Source: an uncultured Oscillospiraceae bacterium (GTDB lineage: Bacteria > Bacillota > Clostridia > Oscillospirales > Ruminococcaceae). From it: 21,498 nt of DNA. A program made the position numbers and the translations under genes. The stretch is from NCBI GenBank assembly GCA_900556255.1, contig USNZ01000003.1, positions 1 through 21,498 of the forward strand, read 5' to 3'. The stretch's first letter is position 1. The number at the start of each line of letters is the position of its first letter. Under the pieces are notes generated by a model, which was not told where the DNA came from, did not search any database, and saw only the letters and a program-made list of their open reading frames with translations. Shown here piece by piece: positions 15,175 through 21,498 of the stretch.

Positions 15175-17076
15175 TCAGCTTTCCCTCCAGGTTTTCAACA
15201 ATACATCGGCAGATTTTGTTGTGCCCAGGCTGCCGTCTCGGTTGGAAAACACCACCGCGCCCACCGTAAAGGCCCCCGCAGCACGGCGCTGCAAATGCAG
15301 CTGCACAGCGTCAAGCAGGCTCTCCAAAACTGCTGCGCGCAGGTTGGCTGCCTGCAGAATTTCAAGGCAGGCGTCCGTTGTGGCGGCATTCATCAGGGCG
15401 CGGCAGGTAGCCGTGTCAGCCCCGCACAGTGCCGCATGGGCACAGAACAGCTCGGTACGGCAATCTGCCTGCTGTGAGTGGGTATTCATAATGCCGCCCG
15501 CCAGCTTGACCAGCTTGCCGACATGCCCCACAAGCAGCACTTCGGCAAAATCCTCGGCTGCCGCCATATCCAGCGCATCCCCGATGAAATTCGAGATTTT
15601 AACAACGGGTATCTTGCGCAGTTCCGAAAGATTTTCGGCAAGGAAATCCAACCCGTAGTTGCCCGGTGTCAGAATCAGGCGGTTGCTTTTCAGGGCGGCC
15701 TGGTGAATTTCCAATTCCAATGTATCCAGCAGTGCCTGACGGCTCATCGGCTCCACAATGCCGCTTGTGCCCAATACCGACAGCCCGCCCTCGACCCCGA
15801 TATGCGGGTTAAAGGTACGTTTGGCGGCCTCCTTGCCGCCGTCAATGGAGATAACCACCGCAAAACCACCGTTGTAGTCTGCCGCATCGGCCTCCCTGAG
15901 CAGGGCGTCGGTAATCATTTGGCGCGGCACACGGTTGATGGCCGCCGCCCCCACAGGCTGATCCAGCCCCGCCTTGGTCACCCGACCCACACCGACACCG
16001 CCGTCTATCGTCACGGTGCGCGGTGCATCAGGCAGCAGGGTCACCTCAGCCACGACAGGCAGACCCGTGGTGGCGTCCACATCATCACCGCCATCCTTTA
16101 CGATGGCACACTCGGCCCCCGTCTCGGTTGCGCGGCAAAACAAGGGGGCGACCTCCACCACAACCCCCTTTGGCGTGCGCAGCCCCACGGTTTCGGGGGC
16201 GTGTCCGGTCAGCAGCAGACGTGCCGCCCCCGCTGCAGCCAAAGCGGCGCAGGTGCCTGTGGTGTAACCGCAGCGCAGCATTTTTTGTCCGCTGCGAATA
16301 TAGTGTTCAAACTTCGGTGCCGCGTCGGATTTTCCGAACAGTGTTTCGTATTGTATATCGTCCAGAGCAAACAGGCGGCATACGTTTTTCTTGGCAAAAG
16401 CCTCCTTCGGCGTCAAGACGCCGGACACCTTGTGCGGAAACACACAGACCACCGCGTCGGCCAGCTTTTGGGCCAACTCCAGTTCATGCAGTGTCACAAT
16501 AACGGCCACATTTTTTTCAGCCGTCAAACGGCGCAGCACCGCTGTAAGCTCCGCCTTACCCTTTACGTCCAAAAAGGACGTCGGTTCGTCCAGCAGCAGG
16601 ATCTCCGGCTGCTGGCATACCGCCCGCGCCAACAATACGCGCTGCCGCTGCCCGTCACTGATTTTTGCAAAATCACGCTCTGCCAGGGCATCGGCCTGCA
16701 CCAGCCGCAGTGCATCCAGCACCTGCCGCTTATCTTCCTGCGACAAAATCCCCAGTCGCCCCGTGTAGGGGTAGCGCCCTGCCGCCGCCACGTCAAAACA
16801 GCTGGTCAGCTCGGTGCGGGTGCTGTGGGGAAGCATCAGCGCCAGCTTGCGGGCGCGCGCGTTGGGGGAGTATTCCGCCAGACCCTGCCCGTCCAGCAAA
16901 ACGGTGCCGCCCTGCGGAGCCAACTGCCCCGCCAGCGTTTTTAACAAGGTAGACTTACCTGCACCGTTAGGGCCGATCAGCGCCAGAATTTTTCCTCGCT
17001 CGGCATGCAGCGCAATATCCCGCAAAAGCGGGGCTGTGTAGCCGATTGCCAAATTTTTCGTTTCGCAGTAACTCAT
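15175..17076 (-). CDS. cbiD: fusion of FecE/BtuD-type ABC ATPase with CbiD (cobalt-precorrin-5B C1-methyltransferase)
   Basis: One 633-residue frame holds two proteins that are normally separate. Residues 1 to about 250 are an importer ATPase: Walker A GPNGAGKST at 35-43, signature ISDGQRQR at 139-146, Walker B LLLDEPTSFLD at 160-170, and H-loop VTLHELE near 194-200. No glutamine is seen at the Q-loop position (LMLPHSTRTE at 80-89). Residues of about 256-633 are CbiD: LRCGYTTGTCAA from 267, DGGDDVDATTG at 328-338, then NPHIGVEGG and LGTSGIVEPMS at 423-445. CbiD methylates C1 in the anaerobic pathway. GGGGAGGG precedes the ATG at 17076, which overlaps the permease stop as ATGA. An internal ATG at 16281 (residue 266) could start CbiD alone, but only a poor ribosome site stands before it and it begins inside the conserved N-terminus. 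Confidence 0.9.
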   Translation of the reverse strand: MSYCETKNLAIGYTAPLLRDIALHAERGKILALIGPNGAGKSTLLKTLAGQLAPQGGTVLLDGQGLAEYSPNARARKLALMLPHSTRTELTSCFDVAAAGRYPYTGRLGILSQEDKRQVLDALRLVQADALAERDFAKISDGQRQRVLLARAVCQQPEILLLDEPTSFLDVKGKAELTAVLRRLTAEKNVAVIVTLHELELAQKLADAVVCVFPHKVSGVLTPKEAFAKKNVCRLFALDDIQYETLFGKSDAAPKFEHYIRSGQKMLRCGYTTGTCAALAAAGAARLLLTGHAPETVGLRTPKGVVVEVAPLFCRATETGAECAIVKDGGDDVDATTGLPVVAEVTLLPDAPRTVTIDGGVGVGRVTKAGLDQPVGAAAINRVPRQMITDALLREADAADYNGGFAVVISIDGGKEAAKRTFNPHIGVEGGLSVLGTSGIVEPMSRQALLDTLELEIHQAALKSNRLILTPGNYGLDFLAENLSELRKIPVVKISNFIGDALDMAAAEDFAEVLLVGHVGKLVKLAGGIMNTHSQQADCRTELFCAHAALCGADTATCRALMNAATTDACLEILQAANLRAAVLESLLDAVQLHLQRRAAGAFTVGAVVFSNRDGSLGTTKSADVLLKTWRES

Positions 17077-18092
17077 GCCGCGCCCTCCCCGCTGTGGCGG
17101 TGCATCAGCAGCCAGATGACCACAGGCGCACCGAAAACCGCTGTGACCGAGCTGATGGACAGTTCGGTCGGCGCAAACAGGCTGCGGGCCAGCAAATCGC
17201 ACAAAAGGCAGAACGCCGCCCCGCCCAGGGCACACCCCGGCAGAACATGCAGGGGCTTGGCGCTGCCCAGTGCCTGCTTGACAAGATGCGGCACCGCAAT
17301 GCCCACAAAGGAGATCGGCCCCGCAAACGCCGTTACACAGGCCGCCAGCAGGCTGGACAGCAATACCAGCACCGCCGAAAACGCCCGCACAGGGACGCCG
17401 ACGCTGGCCGCATAGCTTTCGCCCATTTGGTAGACCGCAATGGGTTTGGAAAGTAAAAACGCCGCCGCCAGACACGGCACGACCAGCACAGCGGCAGCCG
17501 TCACATTGCCCCAGGTCATGCCGGAAAAGCTGCCCATGGACCAGTTGTGCAGGTTGACAATGTTGGAGTCCTGGGCAAAGGCTACCACAATGTCGGTAAC
17601 AGCCGAGCAGATATAGCCGATCATCACGCCGCAGATGACCAAAATGCTCATCCGCCGCACACGCCGCGCCACTGCCAGCACAAACAGCATAGCCGCCATG
17701 GCTCCTGCAAAGGCCGCCAAAATCAGTGTTAGCGAATTTGTCAGCAGGCCGCTGTTCAAAAAGACGACCATTGTCAGAGCTACCGCCAGCTTGGCACCGC
17801 CTGAGATACCCATAACAAAGGGCCCGGCAATGGGATTGGCGAAAAACGTTTGCAGCAGATACCCCGCCACAGACAGCGCCGCCCCCAAAAGCACAGCCAT
17901 GACAGCGCGCGGCAGGCGAAATTGCAGCAAAATGGTTCGGGCCAGTGGGTCTGCCGCGCGGCCCAGCAGGACCTCTGCCACCGCGGCGGGCGAAAGTGCC
18001 ACACTGCCCCAAAGCAGGTTGAGTGCCAGCAGCACCAGCAATGCTCCTGCCATAGCCGCATATGCGATTGTAAGGCGCTTTGTTGTGTGCAT
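17073..18092 (-). CDS. FecCD/BtuC-family ABC importer permease
   Basis: This 339-residue polytopic protein shows the FecCD hallmark RLPRAVMAVLLGAALSVAGY (59-78), followed by LLQTFFANPIAGPFVMGIS. It also has the late cytoplasmic FVGIAVPHLVK segment that contacts the ATPase. FecCD permeases work as homodimers to import iron chelates, haem, cobalamin or cobinamide. The start at 18092 was chosen for the AAAGGAG site 7 bases upstream, in the 11-base gap after the binding-protein gene. The longer in-frame extension is inside that neighbour. The next gene supplies the ATPase. Substrate is inferred as corrinoid, cobalt complex or tetrapyrrole from the operon only. Confidence 0.92.
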   Translation of the reverse strand: MHTTKRLTIAYAAMAGALLVLLALNLLWGSVALSPAAVAEVLLGRAADPLARTILLQFRLPRAVMAVLLGAALSVAGYLLQTFFANPIAGPFVMGISGGAKLAVALTMVVFLNSGLLTNSLTLILAAFAGAMAAMLFVLAVARRVRRMSILVICGVMIGYICSAVTDIVVAFAQDSNIVNLHNWSMGSFSGMTWGNVTAAAVLVVPCLAAAFLLSKPIAVYQMGESYAASVGVPVRAFSAVLVLLSSLLAACVTAFAGPISFVGIAVPHLVKQALGSAKPLHVLPGCALGGAAFCLLCDLLARSLFAPTELSISSVTAVFGAPVVIWLLMHRHSGEGAA

Positions 18093-18103
18093 AGCCACTC
18101 CTT

Positions 18104-19207
18104 TTATTGCAGCTGCGTCAAAAATGTGAAATCCCCGCCGTCTGAGGCAAAGACCTTGTGCATATCCAGAATCAGGGCGGGCAGATCCATACTTTGCTGA
18201 AAAAGACTTTGCGCCGTGCAATACACCTGCCTGTTTTGCACGGCTTTGCATTCTGCCAGTGCCGGGCATTTGGCCACAAGTTCATCCAGTGTGTGCAGTT
18301 CCCCCTCGATGGTACTGTTGTAAAACAGCACATCGGCATCCTTGGCAGCGGCGTAAAATTCTTCCAGCGAGATATTGACGGTCGCCAGGTTGTTGCCGTC
18401 ATCGGTCAAATCAGAAAAGACGTACTGCCCGCCCGCCAGTTCTATCATTTTGGCAACGTAATCATTCCCCTTGCGCACGGTGGCGAGGTTGTTGGAGGTG
18501 ATGGAGAAAAACGCAGCCGTTTTTCCCGTGGATTTCTGCCCGGCCAGGGGCGCGATCTGCTGTACAGCGGCATCAAACAGCTGTTCCGCCTGCTGCCGTC
18601 TGTCTAAGAGAATGCCGTACAGCTTGACCCACTCCATCCGAGCCAGGGGGTCGCTCTCATAGCTGGAACGCTCGACCAGCACGGGGATACCGCAGCTTTC
18701 CAGTTGCTCTTTTACCTTGGGAGTATGGTAGATCATCGTGTTTTCCAGGGCCAGGTCACAGCCCGCAGACAAGATCGTCTCATAATCAGGGGTGCTGTAC
18801 CGCCCGGCATAAGCGATCTCACCGTTCTGCATGGCTGCGCGGGCTTCGGGCAGATACCACCCCTCTGCCTGTGTACCGGACAACGCCACCTTATCCAGCC
18901 CGCCGATGCGAATGATGGGATCCATCGCGGAGGTGGAAACCAGATAGATGTTCTGCAGCGGCAGCTGCAAAATCGTTATGTCGGCGTCCAATCCATTCGG
19001 CACGGCGGCGCCTGCGGGCACCGTCAGATAACGGCTGCCGTCTATGGTAAGTAAATTGTATCCGCCCGCACACTCGTCCACCGTAAACTCCCGTGCATAG
19101 GATAGCGGGTAGCTGCCCGTCACGGTCAGAGCGTTTTGTGCCGTTTTCGGGGCTGCAGTGCAGCCCGCCAGCAGCGCAGCAAACAGCAGGGTCAGGTATT
19201 TTCTCAT
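18104..19207 (-). CDS. FecB/BtuF-like substrate-binding lipoprotein
   Basis: This 367-residue protein starts with a lipoprotein signal ending LLAGC, with the lipidated cysteine at 16. It continues with the two-lobe FecB/BtuF layout: the GLDKVALSG and GRYSTPDYETILSAGCDLAL regions in the first lobe, a long linking helix around ARMEWVKLYGILL, and the second lobe with GGQYVFSDLTDDG and SLEEFYAAAKDADVLFYN. It would be anchored outside the membrane and deliver substrate to the adjacent permease. The start overlaps the previous gene's stop as ATGA, and I see no ribosome site before it, so translation is probably coupled. The ligand cannot be told from sequence. Confidence 0.9.
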   Translation of the reverse strand: MRKYLTLLFAALLAGCTAAPKTAQNALTVTGSYPLSYAREFTVDECAGGYNLLTIDGSRYLTVPAGAAVPNGLDADITILQLPLQNIYLVSTSAMDPIIRIGGLDKVALSGTQAEGWYLPEARAAMQNGEIAYAGRYSTPDYETILSAGCDLALENTMIYHTPKVKEQLESCGIPVLVERSSYESDPLARMEWVKLYGILLDRRQQAEQLFDAAVQQIAPLAGQKSTGKTAAFFSITSNNLATVRKGNDYVAKMIELAGGQYVFSDLTDDGNNLATVNISLEEFYAAAKDADVLFYNSTIEGELHTLDELVAKCPALAECKAVQNRQVYCTAQSLFQQSMDLPALILDMHKVFASDGGDFTFLTQLQ

Positions 19208-20034
19208 TGTGCGGCCAGCGTAGCGCTGTCAAAGGTCAGGGTATAGTCAATTTCGTGCGGGGTGCTCATGGCGACGGTGTCTGCCGTAACGGCCAGCGCC
19301 GTGTCCAGTGCAGCTACGGGAATTTCAAAAACCGAGTTGCCCTCGGTGTTCACAGGCAGATATTTTTCGCCATCCACCAGCATGTAGTCGTAGTTGGGGC
19401 TGCTCCACACAAGGGTCGCGGTCATGACACCGTCGTGCACCGTCAGCATGGCAGGGCTTTCCACGGAAGCGCGGCCGCTGCCGCCCTCCAGCGTGACGGC
19501 GCAGGTATAGATGCCGTCCGCAGGTGTTTCGGCGGCGGCAGGCACGGCGTTGGCCACCTGCACGGTATGGTCATACCAGGTGCCTTTGGTGCCGATCAGC
19601 GCCAGGGCAAAATCGGTGTCCAACTCCTGCACGGGGATATCGTAGCCATATACCTCCTCGGTGGTTCCGTCGGCGTAGGTCACAGTGTCCACCGTGGGCT
19701 GCAGCCAGTCCGCTGCATGGTCGGGGGCTTCGGCCGCCGTACCGAGATAGAGGTTGACGATTTTCTTGGATGCCAAGCTGACGTGAAACACCATCTCGCC
19801 GTTCTTAACGGTCAGGGTGCCTTTGCCGTTGCAGCTCTCGTTGGCGTGCAGCATGCTGCTGTCGGTGTTGAAATCGGCGGTGTACTCACCATCCGGCAGG
19901 ACATTCTGCTGCTCCGTCGGCTCGGCTGCCGATACCGCCGTGCTTGCGCTGTCTGCCTTGCTCTGCGGTGCGGTTGTCCCACAGCCGACAAGCAGCAGCG
20001 CAGCCAGGCTCAGGGTCAAAAACTGTTTCTTCAT
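19204..20034 (-). CDS. lipoprotein with two tandem beta-sandwich-like repeats (NEAT-like?)
   Basis: This 276-residue protein has a lipoprotein signal (LLVGC, Cys18), a low-complexity linker to about residue 45, and two related domains. Repeat 1 is about 48-160 and repeat 2 about 173-272. Both open with DGxYT (DGEYTADF, DGIYTCAV), carry an LTVxxGxM strand (LTVKNGEM, LTVHDGVM), and contain an IPVxxLDT segment (DIPVQELDT, EIPVAALDT). Repeat 2 adds WSSPNYDYMLVDGEKY. The strand pattern recalls NEAT haem-binding domains, but I cannot confirm membership. The position just before a binding protein and importer suggests surface capture of a ligand, perhaps a tetrapyrrole. AGAGGG lies 8 bases upstream of the ATG, and the gene begins just after a terminator hairpin. 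Confidence 0.78.
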   Translation of the reverse strand: MKKQFLTLSLAALLLVGCGTTAPQSKADSASTAVSAAEPTEQQNVLPDGEYTADFNTDSSMLHANESCNGKGTLTVKNGEMVFHVSLASKKIVNLYLGTAAEAPDHAADWLQPTVDTVTYADGTTEEVYGYDIPVQELDTDFALALIGTKGTWYDHTVQVANAVPAAAETPADGIYTCAVTLEGGSGRASVESPAMLTVHDGVMTATLVWSSPNYDYMLVDGEKYLPVNTEGNSVFEIPVAALDTALAVTADTVAMSTPHEIDYTLTFDSATLAAQ

Positions 20035-20055
20035 ATACGTTTCCCTCTTAAGCTC

Positions 20056-20085
20056 AAAAATTGCCCGAAGGTTTTTCCTCCGGGC
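20056..20085 (-). terminator. rho-independent terminator between cbiK and the downstream operon
   Basis: Minus-strand GCCCGGAGG and CCTTCGGGC form a 9-bp stem without mismatches (one G-T pair) around an AAAAA loop. AATTTTTG follows. It sits 13 bases beyond the cbiK stop and about 22 bases before the next ATG. There is no visible promoter in between, so it probably acts as a partial terminator that lowers expression of everything downstream relative to cbiK. Confidence 0.75.
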
Positions 20086-20097
20086 GAATCGGTAAAA

Positions 20098-21327
20098 TCA
20101 GCCGTTCCGCTGTTCCATGGCAGCGGCGGTGTGGGCGGCATACAGGGCCTGTACTTCAGCAATGCCGCCAAGGCCGGCAATCTGGGTGTCTACACTCTCA
20201 AAGCAGTCGGCCGCCTTGAATTGGCTCAGCCAGGAATCATCATCCTCACCGGCCATGTCGTTGTTGGCGTGGTCACCGGCCACGACCATCAGGGGGCGCA
20301 GAACGACCTTGGTATACCCGGCGTCCCGCACCTTTTTAATGACTTCCTCACAGGCGGTATCCTCCGGCTCGCCTTCGACCGTGCCGATAAACACATTGTC
20401 GTAGCCCAGGGTCTGCATGGTAGCCTGCATCTGTTGGTAGCTGACCTTGGCTGTGTGGGAGGTTCCATGGCCCATGAACACAAAAGCAACGCCGTCGGCG
20501 GCGGCAGCAGAGGCGTCGGCATAGCCGGCATTCTTGACAGCCTCAGCGGTGATGGCCTCAGCTACCGCCATTTTATCTTCGTTGATAACGGTGGCATCAC
20601 TGCCCACCTCGCCCAGCAGCGGCTCAGCGATGGCAACATGCTCAAACTTATCCTTGTAGTTCTCGATGGTTTCGCACATTTCGTCGTACTCGGCACCGTG
20701 CATCAGATGGGTGGGCTGTACAACCAGGTTTTTCACACCGTTGGCAACCGCGCGATCCAGAGCCTGCTCCATATTGTCGATTTTCTCGCCGTCGCGCGCC
20801 TGCACATGGTTGATGATGATCTGTGCGGTAAAGGCACGGCGGACGCTCCAATCGGGGTTGGCTGCCTGCAGGGCGTCTTCAATGCCCTTGATATCCTCGA
20901 CGCGGCTGCCGTTGAAGGAGGTTCCGAAGCTGACGACCAGCAGCTCGTTTTCGCCGATATCATCGGCGTTGCGGGGGTCATCGTCAGCGGCATCGCCGGT
21001 GTCGCGGCCAAAGTAATCGGGGTCGGCGTTTTCGCCTTCCACCAGTTTCTTTTGGGCATCGGTCAGGGCATCCCATGCTGCCTTTGCGGCCTCACATTGG
21101 GCATCGGTATCGGCCGTGCGGGTCTGCACATAGATGGCGTCGATCAGATCCGCGCAGTTGCGGGCGGCAGCCTCGTCGGACGAAACTTCCTCCGTCGGGG
21201 CGGCGGAACTCTCGGCAGAGACACTGGTGACTTGGCTTTCGCTAACGGCAGTGCTGCCGCAGGCGGTCAGCAGGGCGGCGCAGAGTGTCAGGGCAACGGC
21301 GGATTTTTTCATGCTGTTCTTTCTCAT
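20098..21327 (-). CDS. cbiK: exported lipoprotein CbiK-type sirohydrochlorin cobaltochelatase-like protein
   Basis: This 409-residue protein starts with a clear lipoprotein signal (lipobox LTAC, Cys23). A serine/acid-rich linker follows, then a helical segment with AKAAWDALTDAQKKLV (81-96), a phrase type common in Gram-positive surface proteins. From about residue 128 comes a CbiK domain: ELLVVSFGTSFNGSR, QPTHLMHGAEYDEM with His207, AEPLLGEVG, and FMGHGTSHTA with His287. These histidines match the metal and tetrapyrrole site of CbiK. CbiK inserts Co2+ into sirohydrochlorin, usually in the cytoplasm. Here the enzyme should sit outside the membrane. Metal removal from, or handling of, external tetrapyrroles is an alternative. 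The start at 21327 has GAAAGGA about 7 bases upstream; the longer in-frame extension has no such support. Confidence 0.88.
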   Translation of the reverse strand: MRKNSMKKSAVALTLCAALLTACGSTAVSESQVTSVSAESSAAPTEEVSSDEAAARNCADLIDAIYVQTRTADTDAQCEAAKAAWDALTDAQKKLVEGENADPDYFGRDTGDAADDDPRNADDIGENELLVVSFGTSFNGSRVEDIKGIEDALQAANPDWSVRRAFTAQIIINHVQARDGEKIDNMEQALDRAVANGVKNLVVQPTHLMHGAEYDEMCETIENYKDKFEHVAIAEPLLGEVGSDATVINEDKMAVAEAITAEAVKNAGYADASAAAADGVAFVFMGHGTSHTAKVSYQQMQATMQTLGYDNVFIGTVEGEPEDTACEEVIKKVRDAGYTKVVLRPLMVVAGDHANNDMAGEDDDSWLSQFKAADCFESVDTQIAGLGGIAEVQALYAAHTAAAMEQRNG

Positions 21328-21498
21328 GTTTTTTTCCTTTCTTAACGTCGAATTGCACGGGAGAGAACAACAGCCGACACCTTCCCACCAAAAAACGAGG
21401 CCTTTTTGCGTGCAGAACGGCAACACAAAAAGACCCCGTATTCAGCAGGTTCTTTGCGGTACAACCAATTCCTCGTGATTTGGAGCTGTGCGCCCCCG
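21328..21498 (-). promoter_or_regulatory. cbiK leader with attenuator-like structure (window-truncated)
   Basis: The 171 bases upstream of cbiK hold an intrinsic terminator but no clear promoter after it. The minus-strand element CAAAGAACC (plus 21448-21456) can partly pair with the GGGGTCTTTTTG 5' arm of that terminator, which would give an alternative, antiterminating fold. This layout fits a riboswitch- or T-box-like expression platform. A cobalamin riboswitch is expected by context, but neither its core nor a convincing B12 box is seen, and the aptamer could lie beyond the window. A T-box-like phrase, TGGTTGTACCGC (plus 21456-21467), matches 10 of 12 positions but spoils the tRNA-end pairing bases. 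Confidence 0.35.
21390..21435 (-). terminator. rho-independent terminator in the cbiK leader
   Basis: Minus-strand GGTCTTTTTG pairs with CAAAAAGGCC over 10 bp (one G-T pair) across a 17-base loop. Six T residues follow (plus 21390-21395). It ends 62 bases before the cbiK start. It either ends a gene beyond the window or acts as an attenuator for cbiK; the alternative pairing described for the leader favours the second. Confidence 0.7.

Noticed and set aside
16275..16300. Separate cbiD gene starting at the ATG at 16281
   Set aside because: The site has only a poor ribosome binding sequence, and conserved-looking CbiD residues (FEHYIRSGQK) lie upstream of it. The frame is open through the ATPase, so the fusion is the better reading.
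17073..18269. Longer starts for several genes, for example the permease from 18269 and CbiK from 21426
   Set aside because: The extensions lie within upstream genes or leader sequence, have no family similarity, and lack ribosome sites. Internal ATGs with good sites were chosen.
21441..21460. B12-box-like ACCTGC in the cbiK leader
   Set aside because: Only the short ACCTGC core matches. The preceding conserved purine pattern and other cobalamin riboswitch elements are not present in the visible part.

Overview
The window looks like part of a chromosome of an anaerobic, high-GC, monoderm Bacillota, most likely a gut Oscillospiraceae/Ruminococcaceae relative (Faecalibacterium or Subdoligranulum-like). 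This placement is inferred from three things: Gram-positive style lipoproteins, the anaerobic (early cobalt insertion) B12 gene set, and dense GC-rich coding. Every supported gene lies on the minus strand, so transcription runs from the right edge to the left edge.

Right part, about 15.2-21.5 kb. A leader with an attenuator-like terminator precedes a CbiK-type chelatase that carries a lipoprotein signal. A perfect intrinsic terminator hairpin separates it from a tandem-repeat lipoprotein, a FecB/BtuF-like binding lipoprotein, a FecCD permease, and a single 633-residue reading frame. That last frame joins the FecE-type ABC ATPase to CbiD (cobalt-precorrin-5B C1-methyltransferase).

Middle, about 2.0-15.2 kb. 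A tightly overlapping run follows: cbiF, cbiG, cbiH, cbiJ, cbiET, cbiA, cobT, cobU, cobS, a 105-residue CobU-like gene, cobC, cbiB, cobD, cbiP and cbiC. Most junctions are stop/start overlaps or gaps of a few bases. Together these genes cover corrin ring construction after cobalt insertion, a,c-diamide and side-chain amidation, aminopropanol attachment, and lower-ligand loop assembly. Not present in the window are cbiL (C20 methylation), a corrinoid adenosyltransferase, and the genes making sirohydrochlorin. cbiP carries a one-base frameshift in a T run, just before its glutaminase histidine.

Left part, 1-2.0 kb. A separate 72-residue membrane protein with its own strong promoter carries the GGADGPT signature of Na+-translocating decarboxylase beta subunits. 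Next come a 5'-truncated aromatic acid exporter-like remnant with a terminator, and a two-gene MarR regulator-TauE/SafE permease operon with a promoter and candidate operator.

The most unusual points are the transporter ATPase-CbiD fusion, the extracytoplasmic CbiK grouped with two more lipoproteins and an importer, the orphan decarboxylase-signature miniprotein, and the internally deleted second CobU. No stretch longer than 300 bases lacks a gene. Positions 1-58 and 1651-1731 hold no gene that I can support.
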